NCBI RefSeq assembly: GCF_000373805.1
Contig: NZ_KB892441.1
Coordinates: 1-64,000 of the forward strand
Direction: 5' to 3'
Length of the DNA: 64,000 bases
From: Corynebacterium pilosum DSM 20521 = CIP 103422
Lineage (GTDB): Bacteria; Actinomycetota; Actinomycetes; Mycobacteriales; Mycobacteriaceae
Numbering within the stretch: the first letter of the stretch is position 1; each line of letters starts with the position of its first letter. The notes beneath the pieces are model-generated. The model searched no databases. It was not told the origin of the DNA and was given only the letters and a program-made list of their open reading frames with translations. This document shows, one piece after another, positions 26,957-35,045 of the stretch. Both the position numbers and the translations under genes were made by a program.

Positions 26957-27840
26957 TGAGCCTCAAGCCTGGTCGGCCACTTCTGACATCCGCTGGCCTT
27001 GTTCTCGTCCTCACGTTAGGATCAGCGTGCACGATCGGTAACGTCGATGTACCAGGTAGCGAAGGTACCGCCCAGGACGGCACGGTGACGATGACATCCA
27101 CGACTACCATCCCACCCGAGGAGTCGCCGCCGCCTCCTCCCGCGGAGCTCTCTTCATACGCACTGCAGGGTATCGTCGATGAGGTGATCGCTCGCTACGG
27201 CGGAAACGCATCGGTCGCGGTGTCTGACGGGACGAATGAACTCGTCGGGGGAGACGATGCCGCCCTGCCAGCGTGGTCGACGATCAAGGTACCGATCGCC
27301 ATCGCAGCCTTGCGCCAGGACCCGTCCCTCGCGCCTACCGCGGCCGCAGCGATTCAATCATCTGATAACGCGGCGGCAGAGGTGTTATGGAGTTCTGTGA
27401 CCCCGCCGCTAGTGGAGGCTGTCCTGGCTGAAGCGGAGGCTCCGACATCGGTCAACGCGATTCCGACTCGCCCTGGAGTGTCCACGTTCGGCCAGACTCC
27501 CTGGTCGCCTAGCCAGCAGGCTCGATTCGTAGCGAACCTAGCGTGTGTCGATGGCGCACAGCCGGTGTTGGATTTGATGGGGCAGATTGTGCCCGAGCAG
27601 TCCTATGGGATTGGCCAGCTGCCAAGGGCGCGTTTCAAAGGCGGTTGGGGGCCTGACACCTCCGGGCTGTACGACATCCGCCAGTTCGGCCGCTTTTCCA
27701 CCGCCCAAGGCGATGTTGCTGTCGCGTTGACGGCTTCGCCGGCGGATGGCTCCTATGCCACAGCTCAGGCGATGGCGAATGAGCTAGCACAAGGCTTATC
27801 GACGATCGCCCATGAGTTTCCCTTGGCGGCGTGCCAGTAG
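26953..27840 (+). CDS. Beta-lactamase/transpeptidase-fold lipoprotein
   Basis: A 295-aa exported protein. The signal peptide ends in a loose lipobox (TLGSAC, Cys26), then a Thr/Pro-rich linker leads to a serine-hydrolase domain. All three class A beta-lactamase or PBP motifs are in order: S109-T-I-K112 (SxxK), S137-D-N139 (SDN) and K229-G-G231 (KTG-like). No omega-loop Glu typical of true beta-lactamases is evident, so a weak carboxypeptidase, esterase or non-hydrolytic role is as likely as antibiotic hydrolysis. It is coupled to the preceding membrane protein and followed by a strong bidirectional terminator. Confidence 0.75.
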   Translation: MMSLKPGRPLLTSAGLVLVLTLGSACTIGNVDVPGSEGTAQDGTVTMTSTTTIPPEESPPPPPAELSSYALQGIVDEVIARYGGNASVAVSDGTNELVGGDDAALPAWSTIKVPIAIAALRQDPSLAPTAAAAIQSSDNAAAEVLWSSVTPPLVEAVLAEAEAPTSVNAIPTRPGVSTFGQTPWSPSQQARFVANLACVDGAQPVLDLMGQIVPEQSYGIGQLPRARFKGGWGPDTSGLYDIRQFGRFSTAQGDVAVALTASPADGSYATAQAMANELAQGLSTIAHEFPLAACQ

Positions 27841-27861
27841 GGGACCGAATCTTGGAATGCA

Positions 27862-27898
27862 AAAGTGCCCGCTCCACATAATGTGGGGCGGGCACTTT
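27862..27898. terminator. Bidirectional rho-independent terminator
   Basis: An 11-bp stem AAAGTGCCCGC/GCGGGCACTTT continues through a wobble pair and CCAC/GTGG to a 5-nt loop. A and T runs on both sides make it work in both directions, between the lipoprotein gene (+) and rpsR (-). Confidence 0.88.
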
Positions 27899-27935
27899 CT
27901 CGAACTCTATGCTGCTATCGTCCGAACAACCGTTT

Positions 27936-28181
27936 TTAGCGGCTGGTGAACGGCAGGAGAGCCATTTCGCGGGCGTTCTTCACAGCGGTAGCGACCTGGC
28001 GCTGCTGCTGAGGCGTCAGGCCGGTGACGCGACGCGAGCGGATCTTGTGACGATCGGAAATGAACAGACGAAGGGTCTTGGTGTCCTTGTAGTCCACCTT
28101 CTCGATGCCCTCGGCCTTGAGCGGGTTCTTCTTAGGGCGACGGGACTGCTCAACCCGTGGCTTGCGATTATTACGCTTCAT
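27936..28181 (-). CDS. rpsR: 30S ribosomal protein S18, zinc-free form
   Basis: An 81-aa protein with the S18 core [17 protein letters not shown] and [20 protein letters not shown]. It has no cysteine, so it is the non-zinc form. It is last in the minus-strand cluster rpmB-rpmG-rpsN-rpsR. The same cluster in mycobacteria is a zinc-responsive paralogue set; in corynebacteria these may be the main copies. Confidence 0.95.
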   Translation of the reverse strand: MKRNNRKPRVEQSRRPKKNPLKAEGIEKVDYKDTKTLRLFISDRHKIRSRRVTGLTPQQQRQVATAVKNAREMALLPFTSR

Positions 28182-28199
28182 GTAGAGACACTCTCCCTT

Positions 28200-28505
28200 T
28201 TACCACGAGGACTTGCGAACGCCTGGCAGCTCACCGCGGTGAGCCATGCCACGCATACGGACACGGGACAGACCGAACTTACGCAGGTAACCGCGTGGAC
28301 GGCCGTCACGTGCGTCACGGTTGCGAACACGGACTGGGGAGGCGTCGCGTGGCTGCTTGTTCAGTTCGAACTGTGCATCCAAGCGGTCCTCGTCAGAGGT
28401 GTTGGGGTTCTTGATGATTGCCTTGAGCTCAGCGCGACGCTCAGCGTAGCGAGCGACGATCTCCTTGCGCTTCTCATTCTTAGCGATCATAGACTTCTTA
28501 GCCAT
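28200..28505 (-). CDS. rpsN: 30S ribosomal protein S14, zinc-free form
   Basis: A 101-aa S14 of the long, cysteine-free type. It begins [20 protein letters not shown] and ends with the conserved [20 protein letters not shown]. The zinc-binding S14 has about 61 residues and two CxxC pairs, both absent here. It starts 3 nt after the rpmG stop and lies 18 nt before rpsR. Confidence 0.95.
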   Translation of the reverse strand: MAKKSMIAKNEKRKEIVARYAERRAELKAIIKNPNTSDEDRLDAQFELNKQPRDASPVRVRNRDARDGRPRGYLRKFGLSRVRMRGMAHRGELPGVRKSSW

Positions 28506-28508
28506 AAA

Positions 28509-28673
28509 TTATCGCTCCTCGCGGAATTCGACGTGCTTCTTCGCTACTGGATCGTACTTCTTCAAAGTGATCCGATCCGGATTGTTGCGCTTGTTCTTAC
28601 GGGTTACGTAGGTGTAACCGGTGCCCGCAGTGCTCTTCAGCTTGATGATCGGGCGGATATCATTACGTGCCAT
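28509..28673 (-). CDS. rpmG: 50S ribosomal protein L33, zinc-free form
   Basis: A 54-codon gene encoding [20 protein letters not shown], then [20 protein letters not shown] and ending HVEFREER. This is L33 without the CxxC pairs of the zinc form. It lies 3 nt after the rpmB stop and 3 nt before the rpsN start, so rpmB, rpmG and rpsN are tightly packed. Confidence 0.93.
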   Translation of the reverse strand: MARNDIRPIIKLKSTAGTGYTYVTRKNKRNNPDRITLKKYDPVAKKHVEFREER

Positions 28674-28676
28674 CTG

Positions 28677-28913
28677 TTAGATCTTCTCCCCACGGGCGCG
28701 GATCGCGGCCACGACAGACTCAATGCCGTCACGGTCGATGATCTTCAGACCCTTAGTAGAAACGTTCAAAGTGATGGTACGGCCCTCGGAGGGCAGGTAA
28801 AACCGCTTGCGCTGCACGTTGGGGTTCCAACGGCGCGAGTGGCGGCGGTGCGAGTGCGAGACGGTCTTGCCGAACTGCGGCTTCCGTCCCGTGACCTGGC
28901 AAATAGCCGACAT
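28677..28913 (-). CDS. rpmB: 50S ribosomal protein L28
   Basis: A 78-aa L28: [35 protein letters not shown] and [16 protein letters not shown]. Only one cysteine (Cys5) remains, so there is no CxxC zinc site. The start is fixed by the family N-terminus and by the purine-rich GGCAAGGAGAAAGAAG upstream on the minus strand. It is the first gene of the minus-strand ribosomal operon. Confidence 0.94.
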   Translation of the reverse strand: MSAICQVTGRKPQFGKTVSHSHRRHSRRWNPNVQRKRFYLPSEGRTITLNVSTKGLKIIDRDGIESVVAAIRARGEKI

Positions 28914-29365
28914 GGGTGTGCTTCTTTCTCCTTGCCGCCCACGACATGGCCTTCCCTTTGGTGTAACACCGCGCTTGGACAAGTGAGGATAGACCGGAAA
29001 GTGAGGTTGGCCTGGGCCCAAGGGCGTCACAGGGTGCCGGTTGACGGGGCGTAAACGTGTACTTCGACAACAGCGAGACACAACACTACCCGTTTGTTGC
29101 CATAATTCCTAATCGCCAGGTTACTTCCAAAGGTAGGGTGGAAACAATGGGTATCAGGGAAGGGTGCCAAAATTGGCGGGTAGTGATTTCAGAAAAGTGG
29201 CCTTGACCTGTAAGATGGGTCGAGTTGTCCGCAAGGAATCGTCGTGAAGCGTCGATCCATGCAGGATAAGAGTACATTTTCGCACCCAACTCGGGCACGA
29301 TCCCCGGCCACTATACGTGCCGGAGAACCGACCCGTAGTCTCAAACCTGAGGGAAACGAATCAAG
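28914..29365. other. 452-bp divergent promoter and leader region of the ribosomal genes
   Basis: This region separates rpmB (-) from rpmE2 (+) and contains no convincing gene. It holds an 11-bp palindrome GGTGTAACACC (28960-28970) in the rpmB leader. A possible rpmE2 -10 box TAAGAT lies at 29211-29216, with a leader of about 150 nt, and a hairpin CCGGC-N10-GCCGG lies at 29304-29323. I searched for the AT-rich inverted repeat of actinobacterial Zur boxes and saw none. Confidence 0.55.
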
Positions 29366-29635
29366 ATGAAGAAGGATATCCACCCGGATTACCACCCGGT
29401 AGTGTTCCAGGACGCAGGTACTGGCTTTCAGTTCCTGACTCGCTCCACCGCTACCTCCGACCGCACCGTTGAGTATGAAGGTGCTGAGTACCCGCTGATC
29501 GTCGTTGACGTGACCAGTGAGTCTCACCCATTCTGGACCGGCGCACAGCGTGTCATGGACACCGCTGGCCGTGTTGAGAAGTTCAACAAGCGTTTCGGCG
29601 GCATGGCTCGCCGCAAGAGGAAGTCCGCAGAGTAG
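29366..29635 (+). CDS. rpmE2: 50S ribosomal protein L31 type B
   Basis: An 89-aa L31 starting [20 protein letters not shown], with [20 protein letters not shown] and FNKRFGG. The longer, cysteine-free form is L31 type B, which does not bind zinc. GAGGGAAACG precedes the ATG. rpmF follows 45 nt downstream. Confidence 0.95.
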   Translation: MKKDIHPDYHPVVFQDAGTGFQFLTRSTATSDRTVEYEGAEYPLIVVDVTSESHPFWTGAQRVMDTAGRVEKFNKRFGGMARRKRKSAE

Positions 29636-29680
29636 GGCGACGTCGTCGCCGATTAATAGGTCGAAGGAGGAAAGCACACA

Positions 29681-29854
29681 ATGGCAACCCCAAAGTTTAA
29701 GATGTCGCGCGCGAACACCCGCATGCGCCGCTCCCAGTGGAAAGCTGACAAGGTTGAGCTGCAGGAAGTGAAGATCGACGGCCAGACCGTCCGCATCCCA
29801 CGCCGCCTAGTCAAGGCAGCTCAGCAAGGCCTGATCGACGTCGAGCAGTTCTAA
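29681..29854 (+). CDS. rpmF: 50S ribosomal protein L32, zinc-free form
   Basis: A 57-aa L32: [20 protein letters not shown], then [14 protein letters not shown] and [19 protein letters not shown]. The four zinc-binding cysteines of classical L32 are absent. A strong GAAGGAGGAAAG precedes the ATG. It forms an operon with rpmE2 and is closed by a terminator at 29881. rpmF directly before mprA is also seen in M. tuberculosis. Confidence 0.95.
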   Translation: MATPKFKMSRANTRMRRSQWKADKVELQEVKIDGQTVRIPRRLVKAAQQGLIDVEQF

Positions 29855-29880
29855 AGAGCGCTTGGCTTTCAGCAACCTTT

Positions 29881-29913
29881 AGGCAACCCCCGGCATAGTC
29901 GGGGGTTGCCTTT
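29881..29913 (+). terminator. Rho-independent terminator after rpmF
   Basis: A perfect 12-bp stem, AGGCAACCCCCG/CGGGGGTTGCCT, closes a 7-nt loop and is followed by a short T-run. It insulates mprA from ribosomal transcription. Confidence 0.85.
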
Positions 29914-29966
29914 GCGTTGAGGGAAGGCCCCATCCAACTCCGTAGCGAACTGCAGGATAGAGTTAC

Positions 29967-29996
29967 TGTGGAGTTGAAACGGAAACTGACTCCACA
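29967..29996. promoter_or_regulatory. Inverted repeat in the mprA promoter region
   Basis: TGTGGAGT (29967-29974) and ACTCCACA (29989-29996) are perfect 8-bp arms around 14 nt, 43 bp before the mprA start. A site for MprA autoregulation is possible. Confidence 0.4.
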
Positions 29997-30026
29997 CAGA
30001 TTCCAACTTTTGTCAGATCGGTAGGT

Positions 30027-30032
30027 GATAAT
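30027..30032 (+). promoter_or_regulatory. -10 box of mprA (probably leaderless)
   Basis: GATAAT lies 6 nt before the mprA ATG with no ribosome-binding site between. Confidence 0.45.
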
Positions 30033-30038
30033 AGAGTC

Positions 30039-30737
30039 ATGAAAGTTCTAGTGGTAGACGACGAGCAGGCCGTCCGCGAATCATTGCGGCGGTCCCTACG
30101 TTTTAATGGCTACGATGTCAGCCTTGCGGAGGATGGGGAAGAGGCACTCGTTGCGATCAAACGGGAGCAGCCCGACCTCATCGTGCTCGACGTGATGATG
30201 CCAAAACTCGATGGCCTCGGCGTCTGCCGCACCCTCCGCTCTTCAGGCTATGACCTGCCCATCCTGATCCTGACCGCGCGTGACGGCGTATCCGACCGCG
30301 TTGCTGGCCTGGATGCAGGTGCCGACGATTACCTACCGAAACCCTTCGCGCTCGAAGAGTTGCTGGCCCGCGTGCGCTCCTTGCTACGTCGCGCAGCGGC
30401 AGATGCCAACAATAACAACGGTGAAGACGAAGGGGAGCTGGTATTCGACGACCTTTCCTTGAACCCGGAGACCCGCGACGTACGCCGCGGCGACCGCTCC
30501 ATTTCGCTGACGCGTACTGAGTTTGCCCTGCTGCAGCTGTTGATGCAGAACCCACGCCGCGTTCTATCGCGCCAGACCATTCTGGAAGAGGTGTGGGGTT
30601 ATGACTTCCCAACGTCGGGTAATGCGCTCGAGGTTTATATTGGCTATCTTCGTCGCAAAACAGAGGCTGGCGACGAATCGCGGCTGATACACACCGTGCG
30701 TGGCGTTGGATACGTCCTACGGGATACCGCTCCGTGA
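30039..30737 (+). CDS. mprA: Response regulator MprA (OmpR family)
   Basis: A 232-aa regulator. The receiver domain has acidic pocket VVDDE, phospho-acceptor Asp51 ([10 protein letters not shown]), and the conserved Thr (LILTARD) and Lys (DYLPKPFAL). The C-terminal winged helix shows [36 protein letters not shown] and [11 protein letters not shown]. It overlaps mprB by 4 nt and lies before the htrA/pepD gene. This is the MprAB-PepD envelope-stress module of mycobacteria, called CgtR2/CgtS2 in C. glutamicum as I recall. Confidence 0.94.
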   Translation: MKVLVVDDEQAVRESLRRSLRFNGYDVSLAEDGEEALVAIKREQPDLIVLDVMMPKLDGLGVCRTLRSSGYDLPILILTARDGVSDRVAGLDAGADDYLPKPFALEELLARVRSLLRRAAADANNNNGEDEGELVFDDLSLNPETRDVRRGDRSISLTRTEFALLQLLMQNPRRVLSRQTILEEVWGYDFPTSGNALEVYIGYLRRKTEAGDESRLIHTVRGVGYVLRDTAP

Positions 30738-32164
30738 TCCTGCGGCAACCCGCCGAGGGCGAGGACTACCGCGTAGGTAGCCCAACCGACCTCGGCAATC
30801 TCACCCTTTTTGGCAAAGGTACCTCACTGCGGTGGCAGCTGGCGCTGATGACCGCGGTAATGGTGGCTATTGCCGTGGGTGCTATGACCACCGTGACCTA
30901 TTGGACGTTGTCCGAATCCTTGACGGCCTCGGTGGACCAAAACCTTGATGACAAAGCCTCCTCGTTGATCACGCGTACCTTTGATCCGCTCTATCAAAAT
31001 AATCTTGGCAACGAGGTTGTCCGGTTCAGGACGTACAACCCAGATATCCGCATCTCGGTATCTCCTCCGGCGTGGCAGCTATTCGTCGGCGACACCATTC
31101 CTGTTGGAGGCGACTTTAGTCGGTCCGGCGACGGCGAGGAAACGTCCGTTCGCACCGTAGGTAATGAGCGCATCCTGACCAAGCGTAATGCCGCTGGCGC
31201 GACCGTCGTGCTGGCCCAGGATATGGAGCCGACGCAGGACTTGATTGGTGCACTAGGGGCTGTGCTTCTGGTCATCGCAGGCTTGGGTATCTTGCTGGCC
31301 ATCGCTGTGGGTATGGTGGTAGCGACCGCCGGTCTGCGCCCGCTGACTAGGTTGCAGCGCGCGGTGAATTACGTGACGCGTACCGACGATCTCAAGCCCA
31401 TTGAGGTGGCAGGCAACGACGAGTTGGCGCAACTGACCGAATCGTTCAATGAGATGCTGGGAGCGTTGCAGGAATCTCGTGTGCGTCAAGCCAGGCTGGT
31501 CGCCGACGCGGGCCACGAATTGAAGACTCCGCTGACGTCGATGCGCACCAATATTGAACTGCTGATGATGCTCTACCGCACCGGCCAGCAGGATCAGATT
31601 TCGGAGCAGGACCGCCAGGACCTGGAGCGCGACGTACTGGCTCAGATGGAAGAAATGTCCACACTGATCGGTGACTTGGTCGACCTGGCCCGAGAAGAAT
31701 CACCTGACAACGAGTTCGAAGCGGTCTTATTAGATGACGTGCTGGAGAACTCGTTGGAGCGCGTGCGGCGCCGCCGGATGGATGTGGACTTCCAATTCCA
31801 CGCTGATCCCTGGATCATCGAGGGCGACAGCCACGCGTTGTCGCGGGCAACGCTTAACCTCATGGATAACGCCGGAAAATGGTCTCCGAAAGGCGGCACC
31901 GTGCGCATTTCGTTGAAGGCCGGAAGGCGCAAGGCCGTGTTGCTTGTCGACGATTCCGGCCCGGGAATCCCGGAGGAAGAACGCGAGAAAGTCTTCGAGC
32001 GTTTTTACCGGGCCGCTGAGTCCCGGGCAATGCCGGGCTCCGGCCTCGGGCTGTCGATCAGTAAGCAGGTTTTTGATCGCCACGGTGCCACTATCGACGT
32101 GGAGGAATCCGACGATGGGGGAGCGCGGTTCAGAGTAGTGTTCCCAGGTAAGCCGCGTAGTTAA
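30734..32164 (+). CDS. mprB: Sensor histidine kinase MprB
   Basis: A 476-aa kinase. A first membrane helix near residue 40 ([19 protein letters not shown]) and a second near 180 ([19 protein letters not shown]) bracket an extracellular sensor domain. A HAMP region is followed by the H-box with His261 ([16 protein letters not shown]), N-box (LMDNAGKWS), G1 (VDDSGPGIP), F-box and G2 (GSGLGLSI). It starts with GTG overlapping the mprA stop (GTGA). Its extracellular domain probably senses envelope misfolding, with the downstream protease as effector and partner. Confidence 0.93.
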   Translation: MILRQPAEGEDYRVGSPTDLGNLTLFGKGTSLRWQLALMTAVMVAIAVGAMTTVTYWTLSESLTASVDQNLDDKASSLITRTFDPLYQNNLGNEVVRFRTYNPDIRISVSPPAWQLFVGDTIPVGGDFSRSGDGEETSVRTVGNERILTKRNAAGATVVLAQDMEPTQDLIGALGAVLLVIAGLGILLAIAVGMVVATAGLRPLTRLQRAVNYVTRTDDLKPIEVAGNDELAQLTESFNEMLGALQESRVRQARLVADAGHELKTPLTSMRTNIELLMMLYRTGQQDQISEQDRQDLERDVLAQMEEMSTLIGDLVDLAREESPDNEFEAVLLDDVLENSLERVRRRRMDVDFQFHADPWIIEGDSHALSRATLNLMDNAGKWSPKGGTVRISLKAGRRKAVLLVDDSGPGIPEEEREKVFERFYRAAESRAMPGSGLGLSISKQVFDRHGATIDVEESDDGGARFRVVFPGKPRS

Positions 32165-32248
32165 CGCAGCTCACGGCATGCAGGGAACATTCAGTAAGTG
32201 CTACGCGTTGTATTTGTACAGAACAAGTAATCCCACAGCGCGAAGGTG

Positions 32249-32254
32249 CATAAT
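32249..32254 (+). promoter_or_regulatory. -10 box of htrA/pepD (probably leaderless)
   Basis: CATAAT lies 8 nt before the ATG at 32263. It gives the protease gene its own promoter inside the mprAB locus. Confidence 0.5.
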
Positions 32255-32262
32255 TACCGCTT

Positions 32263-33579
32263 ATGAGCAACCCTGATAATCGAGACTCGCAGTTTGGACA
32301 GTTCGGACAAAACTCCGAAAGCGGTGGAACCCCACGGCCACAGCCTTCTGGGGCACCACACTATCCCTATGGAGCGCCGAACTTCGGCAGCGGCAATCAG
32401 GGCACACAAAGTTATCCTCAGGACCAAAGTTTTGGTTCCCCGCAAGCAGCGGGCGCTTACCCACCGCCCGTCCCGCCAGCGGAGCAGCAACCAGTGAAAC
32501 AGAAGAAGGGGATGGGCACTGGCACCGCGATCGCTTTGGCAGCGATCATCTCTCTGCTCGTCGGTGGCGGCGCTGGCTACGTGGGTGGCAAATTGGGCAA
32601 CTCTGGCAGCGCTGAAGCATACAACAGCTTGCAAAACCCCAGCGTGTCTTCGCCCGATCCAGCTCCAGAAGGTTCTGTTGAGCAGGTAGCAGAGCAGGTG
32701 CTTCCCGCTGTGGTGTCGATTCAAGTGGCATCAGAGATTGGCGTGGCTGACGGCTCAGGTTCCATCATTTCCTCGGATGGATACGTGCTGACCAACCACC
32801 ACGTCGTTTCGGTCCCAGAGGGACGCGATAGCGCAATCCAAGTCACCTTGAACAACGGTGAAAAGTATCCCGCCGACTACATCGCTTCGGACGTCAACAC
32901 CGATATCGCGGTGATTAAGATCCGCGGCGTCGAGGGGCTGCCGGTGCTGCAGTTTGGCGATTCGGATGAGTTGTCAGTTGGCCAGGAGGTGGTGGCTGTC
33001 GGTTCACCTTTGGGATTGTCGGCCACAGTGACCAGCGGTATTGTCTCCGCCCTCAATCGACCAGTACGTGCTGCCCAGGGCGGCGGTGAAAGCTCGCTGA
33101 TCGACGCAATTCAGACGGACGCCGCTATTAACCCGGGCAACTCCGGCGGGCCGCTGGTGGACATGAACGGCAATCTGATCGGGATGAACTCCGTCATCGC
33201 CTCCCTGGCCACAGGCTCGGATTCAGCAGGATCAATCGGTTTGGGCTTTGCCATCCCCTCGAATTTCGCGAAGCGGGTGGCAGACCAGCTGATCCAGGAG
33301 GGGCAGGCAACCCACCCAATGCTGGGAGTCCAGGTGGATAGCCGCAACCCGGTGGACGGCGCGCTCGTCGTTGGTGTTCCTGAGGGCAGCCCCGCGGCCG
33401 AAGCAGGCATCCAGGAGGGCGACGTGATCGTGCAGATGAATGATCGCCAGATTGATACCGCTGATGCTCTGATCGCGGCCACGCGTTCGCAGGGCTTTGG
33501 TGAAACCGTCACCCTCTTGGTCCACCCCCGAGACTCGGATGATACCCGAGAGGTAGAGGTAACTCTCAGTTCCGAGTAA
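32263..33579 (+). CDS. pepD: HtrA/DegP-type membrane-anchored serine protease (PepD)
   Basis: A 438-aa protein. The cytoplasmic N-terminus (~80 residues) is Gln/Pro/Gly-rich; one membrane helix (GTAIALAAIISLLVGGGAGY) places the rest outside. The trypsin-like domain has His (LTNHHVVS), Asp (NTDIAVIKI) and Ser (NPGNSGGPLVDM), followed by a PDZ domain (SPAAEAGIQEGDVIVQMND). It should degrade or hold misfolded envelope proteins and may feed back on MprB, as shown for mycobacterial PepD. Confidence 0.94.
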   Translation: MSNPDNRDSQFGQFGQNSESGGTPRPQPSGAPHYPYGAPNFGSGNQGTQSYPQDQSFGSPQAAGAYPPPVPPAEQQPVKQKKGMGTGTAIALAAIISLLVGGGAGYVGGKLGNSGSAEAYNSLQNPSVSSPDPAPEGSVEQVAEQVLPAVVSIQVASEIGVADGSGSIISSDGYVLTNHHVVSVPEGRDSAIQVTLNNGEKYPADYIASDVNTDIAVIKIRGVEGLPVLQFGDSDELSVGQEVVAVGSPLGLSATVTSGIVSALNRPVRAAQGGGESSLIDAIQTDAAINPGNSGGPLVDMNGNLIGMNSVIASLATGSDSAGSIGLGFAIPSNFAKRVADQLIQEGQATHPMLGVQVDSRNPVDGALVVGVPEGSPAAEAGIQEGDVIVQMNDRQIDTADALIAATRSQGFGETVTLLVHPRDSDDTREVEVTLSSE

Positions 33580-33637
33580 ATTACCAGTAGACCTTAAATA
33601 AGAGTCTGCCTATATACCTTTTGCTAAAGGAGAAGCC

Positions 33638-34201
33638 GTGAGTAAAACCCTCGATGCGCTGGAGTTTGTGGAACCCGATGATGCCTACTTGAGGGCCGCC
33701 GACCTGGAAGATGATCTGCCACGCGTCCGCCGCGCGCTGGTCGTATTGATTTCGGACCACAAATACGACGAAGGCGACGATGGGACAGGCGACCTCGTTT
33801 TCGGGTTGCTCACCGAGGCGGGTTTCCAAGTCGACGGCGTTGTCAACGTGCGGTCGAAGAAGTCGGACATCCGCAAGTCCATCGAAACCGCCGTCGTCGG
33901 TGGCGTGGACTTGGTGCTCACCGTGGGTGGCACAGGCGTCGGCCCGCGCGACAAGGCACCAGAGGCGACTCGCAGCGTCATCGACCAGCTGGTGCCCGGC
34001 GTCGGCCAAGCGGTGCGCAACTCTGGCCAGTCAGTCGGCGCGGTGGATGCGACGACCTCGCGGGGGATCTGTGGAGTGTCCGGCAGTACTGTAGTACTGA
34101 ACCTTGCGGCATCGCGTAAGGCGGTCCGTGATGGTATCGCCACCGCGACTCCGCTGGTGTTGCATCTCCTCAGCGAATTGAACAAGTACAGCGTCCAGTA
34201 G
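33638..34201 (+). CDS. mog: Mog/MoaB-family protein (MoaB2-like)
   Basis: A 187-aa molybdopterin-binding-fold protein. It keeps the phosphate loop VGGTGVGPRDKAPEAT (GGTG 97-100, Asp105) and S141-R-G143, but the usual NLPGSP is NLAASR at 155-160. Canonical MogA adenylates molybdopterin. In mycobacteria the homologue next to pepD is MoaB2, which I recall being reported to bind sigma factor A, so a non-Moco role is possible. It starts at GTG 33638 after AAAGGAGAAGCC. It lies between pepD and mscL as in M. tuberculosis. Confidence 0.82.
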   Translation: MSKTLDALEFVEPDDAYLRAADLEDDLPRVRRALVVLISDHKYDEGDDGTGDLVFGLLTEAGFQVDGVVNVRSKKSDIRKSIETAVVGGVDLVLTVGGTGVGPRDKAPEATRSVIDQLVPGVGQAVRNSGQSVGAVDATTSRGICGVSGSTVVLNLAASRKAVRDGIATATPLVLHLLSELNKYSVQ

Positions 34202-34234
34202 GCTGCGCGCTGAAAGCAAAAGTAGGGAAGTGCA

Positions 34235-34468
34235 GTGACTGAATCGTCCGATTCTTCTTCGGCCCTAGGTCCGCGCAAGCGGGGGCGGCGGATCGTCAAG
34301 AAGTCGCCCGCCGGTGATTATGACCGGTCGATGGATGCCCCCGGCACCCAGGTGGCGTCGAGTAGTGATGCCGTTCGCGCCGTGGAGCTTGACGACGACT
34401 CCAGCTCCGACACCCTTGAGGGGGAAGAATTCTACCGGAATGAGCGTCCTCCCCATCACGGCGGTTGA
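34235..34468 (+). CDS. Small conserved hypothetical protein, 77 aa
   Basis: A short, probably disordered polar protein. It has a Ser-rich start (MTESSDSSS), a basic patch PRKRGRRIVKK, then acidic and Ser-rich stretches ending FYRNERPPHHGG. The start is GTG at 34235 with GGGAAG upstream. It follows mog by 33 nt on the same strand and converges with mscL. It has no membrane segment and I recognise no family. Confidence 0.55.
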   Translation: MTESSDSSSALGPRKRGRRIVKKSPAGDYDRSMDAPGTQVASSSDAVRAVELDDDSSSDTLEGEEFYRNERPPHHGG

Positions 34469-34502
34469 GGCCCCGGCTCTTGGCGTGTTTTAGGCGCTTC
34501 AC

Positions 34503-34949
34503 TTAGACGGTATCGGTCGGGCGGGTGCTCGTGCTGCCGGTGGCATCGGTGGTGCCGTTCTGCGCCTGCAGCAGGTCACGGATCTCGGTGAGCAGCTCAA
34601 CATCGGTTGGTGCTGGCTCCTCTTCTTCGACGCCCTTGCGGCGTGCTTGTGCCTCATTCAACTTGTTCATCGGCGCGACGATGACGAAGTAGACGACGGC
34701 GGCGATCAGCAAGAAGTTGATCGCCGCGGTGATCACGGCGCCGAAGTCCAGGAAGGTGGCCTCATTATTAGGGTTAACGTAGAAACCAAGACCGGAGAAG
34801 TCTGCACCGCCGAGGGTCGCGATCAGCGGGTTGATCAGGTTGTCCGAGAACGCGGTGACGATACCGGTGAACGCAGCACCGATGACCACGCCGACGGCCA
34901 GCTCGATGACGTTGCCCCGCATGATAAATTCTTTGAAGCCTTGCAGCAT
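34503..34949 (-). CDS. mscL: Large-conductance mechanosensitive channel MscL
   Basis: A 148-aa pentameric channel that releases solutes on hypo-osmotic shock. The N-terminus MLQGFKEFIMRGNVIELAVG begins the first membrane helix with the gate-lining glycines (VGVVIGAAFTGIVTAF). The second helix is ITAAINFLLIAAVVYFVIVA. The C-terminal bundle carries an Ala/Thr/Ser-rich extension. It complements the BetP-type uptake systems elsewhere in the window. Confidence 0.95.
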   Translation of the reverse strand: MLQGFKEFIMRGNVIELAVGVVIGAAFTGIVTAFSDNLINPLIATLGGADFSGLGFYVNPNNEATFLDFGAVITAAINFLLIAAVVYFVIVAPMNKLNEAQARRKGVEEEEPAPTDVELLTEIRDLLQAQNGTTDATGSTSTRPTDTV

Positions 34950-35045
34950 GATGCTCTCCTTGAAGCCGCGCCAGTTCTAGCGCAGTAAAAAATGTTCTGG
35001 TGTGTCAGTTACCGGTAGCACTTTACAACCGTGGTGCCGCCCAAG

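Noticed and set aside
27909-29054. Plus-strand open frame across the ribosomal cluster
   Set aside because: rpsR, rpsN, rpmG and rpmB on the opposite strand are unmistakable, so the frame is a shadow.
28914-29365. Zur box between the two ribosomal operons
   Set aside because: No AT-rich inverted repeat of the actinobacterial Zur type is visible.
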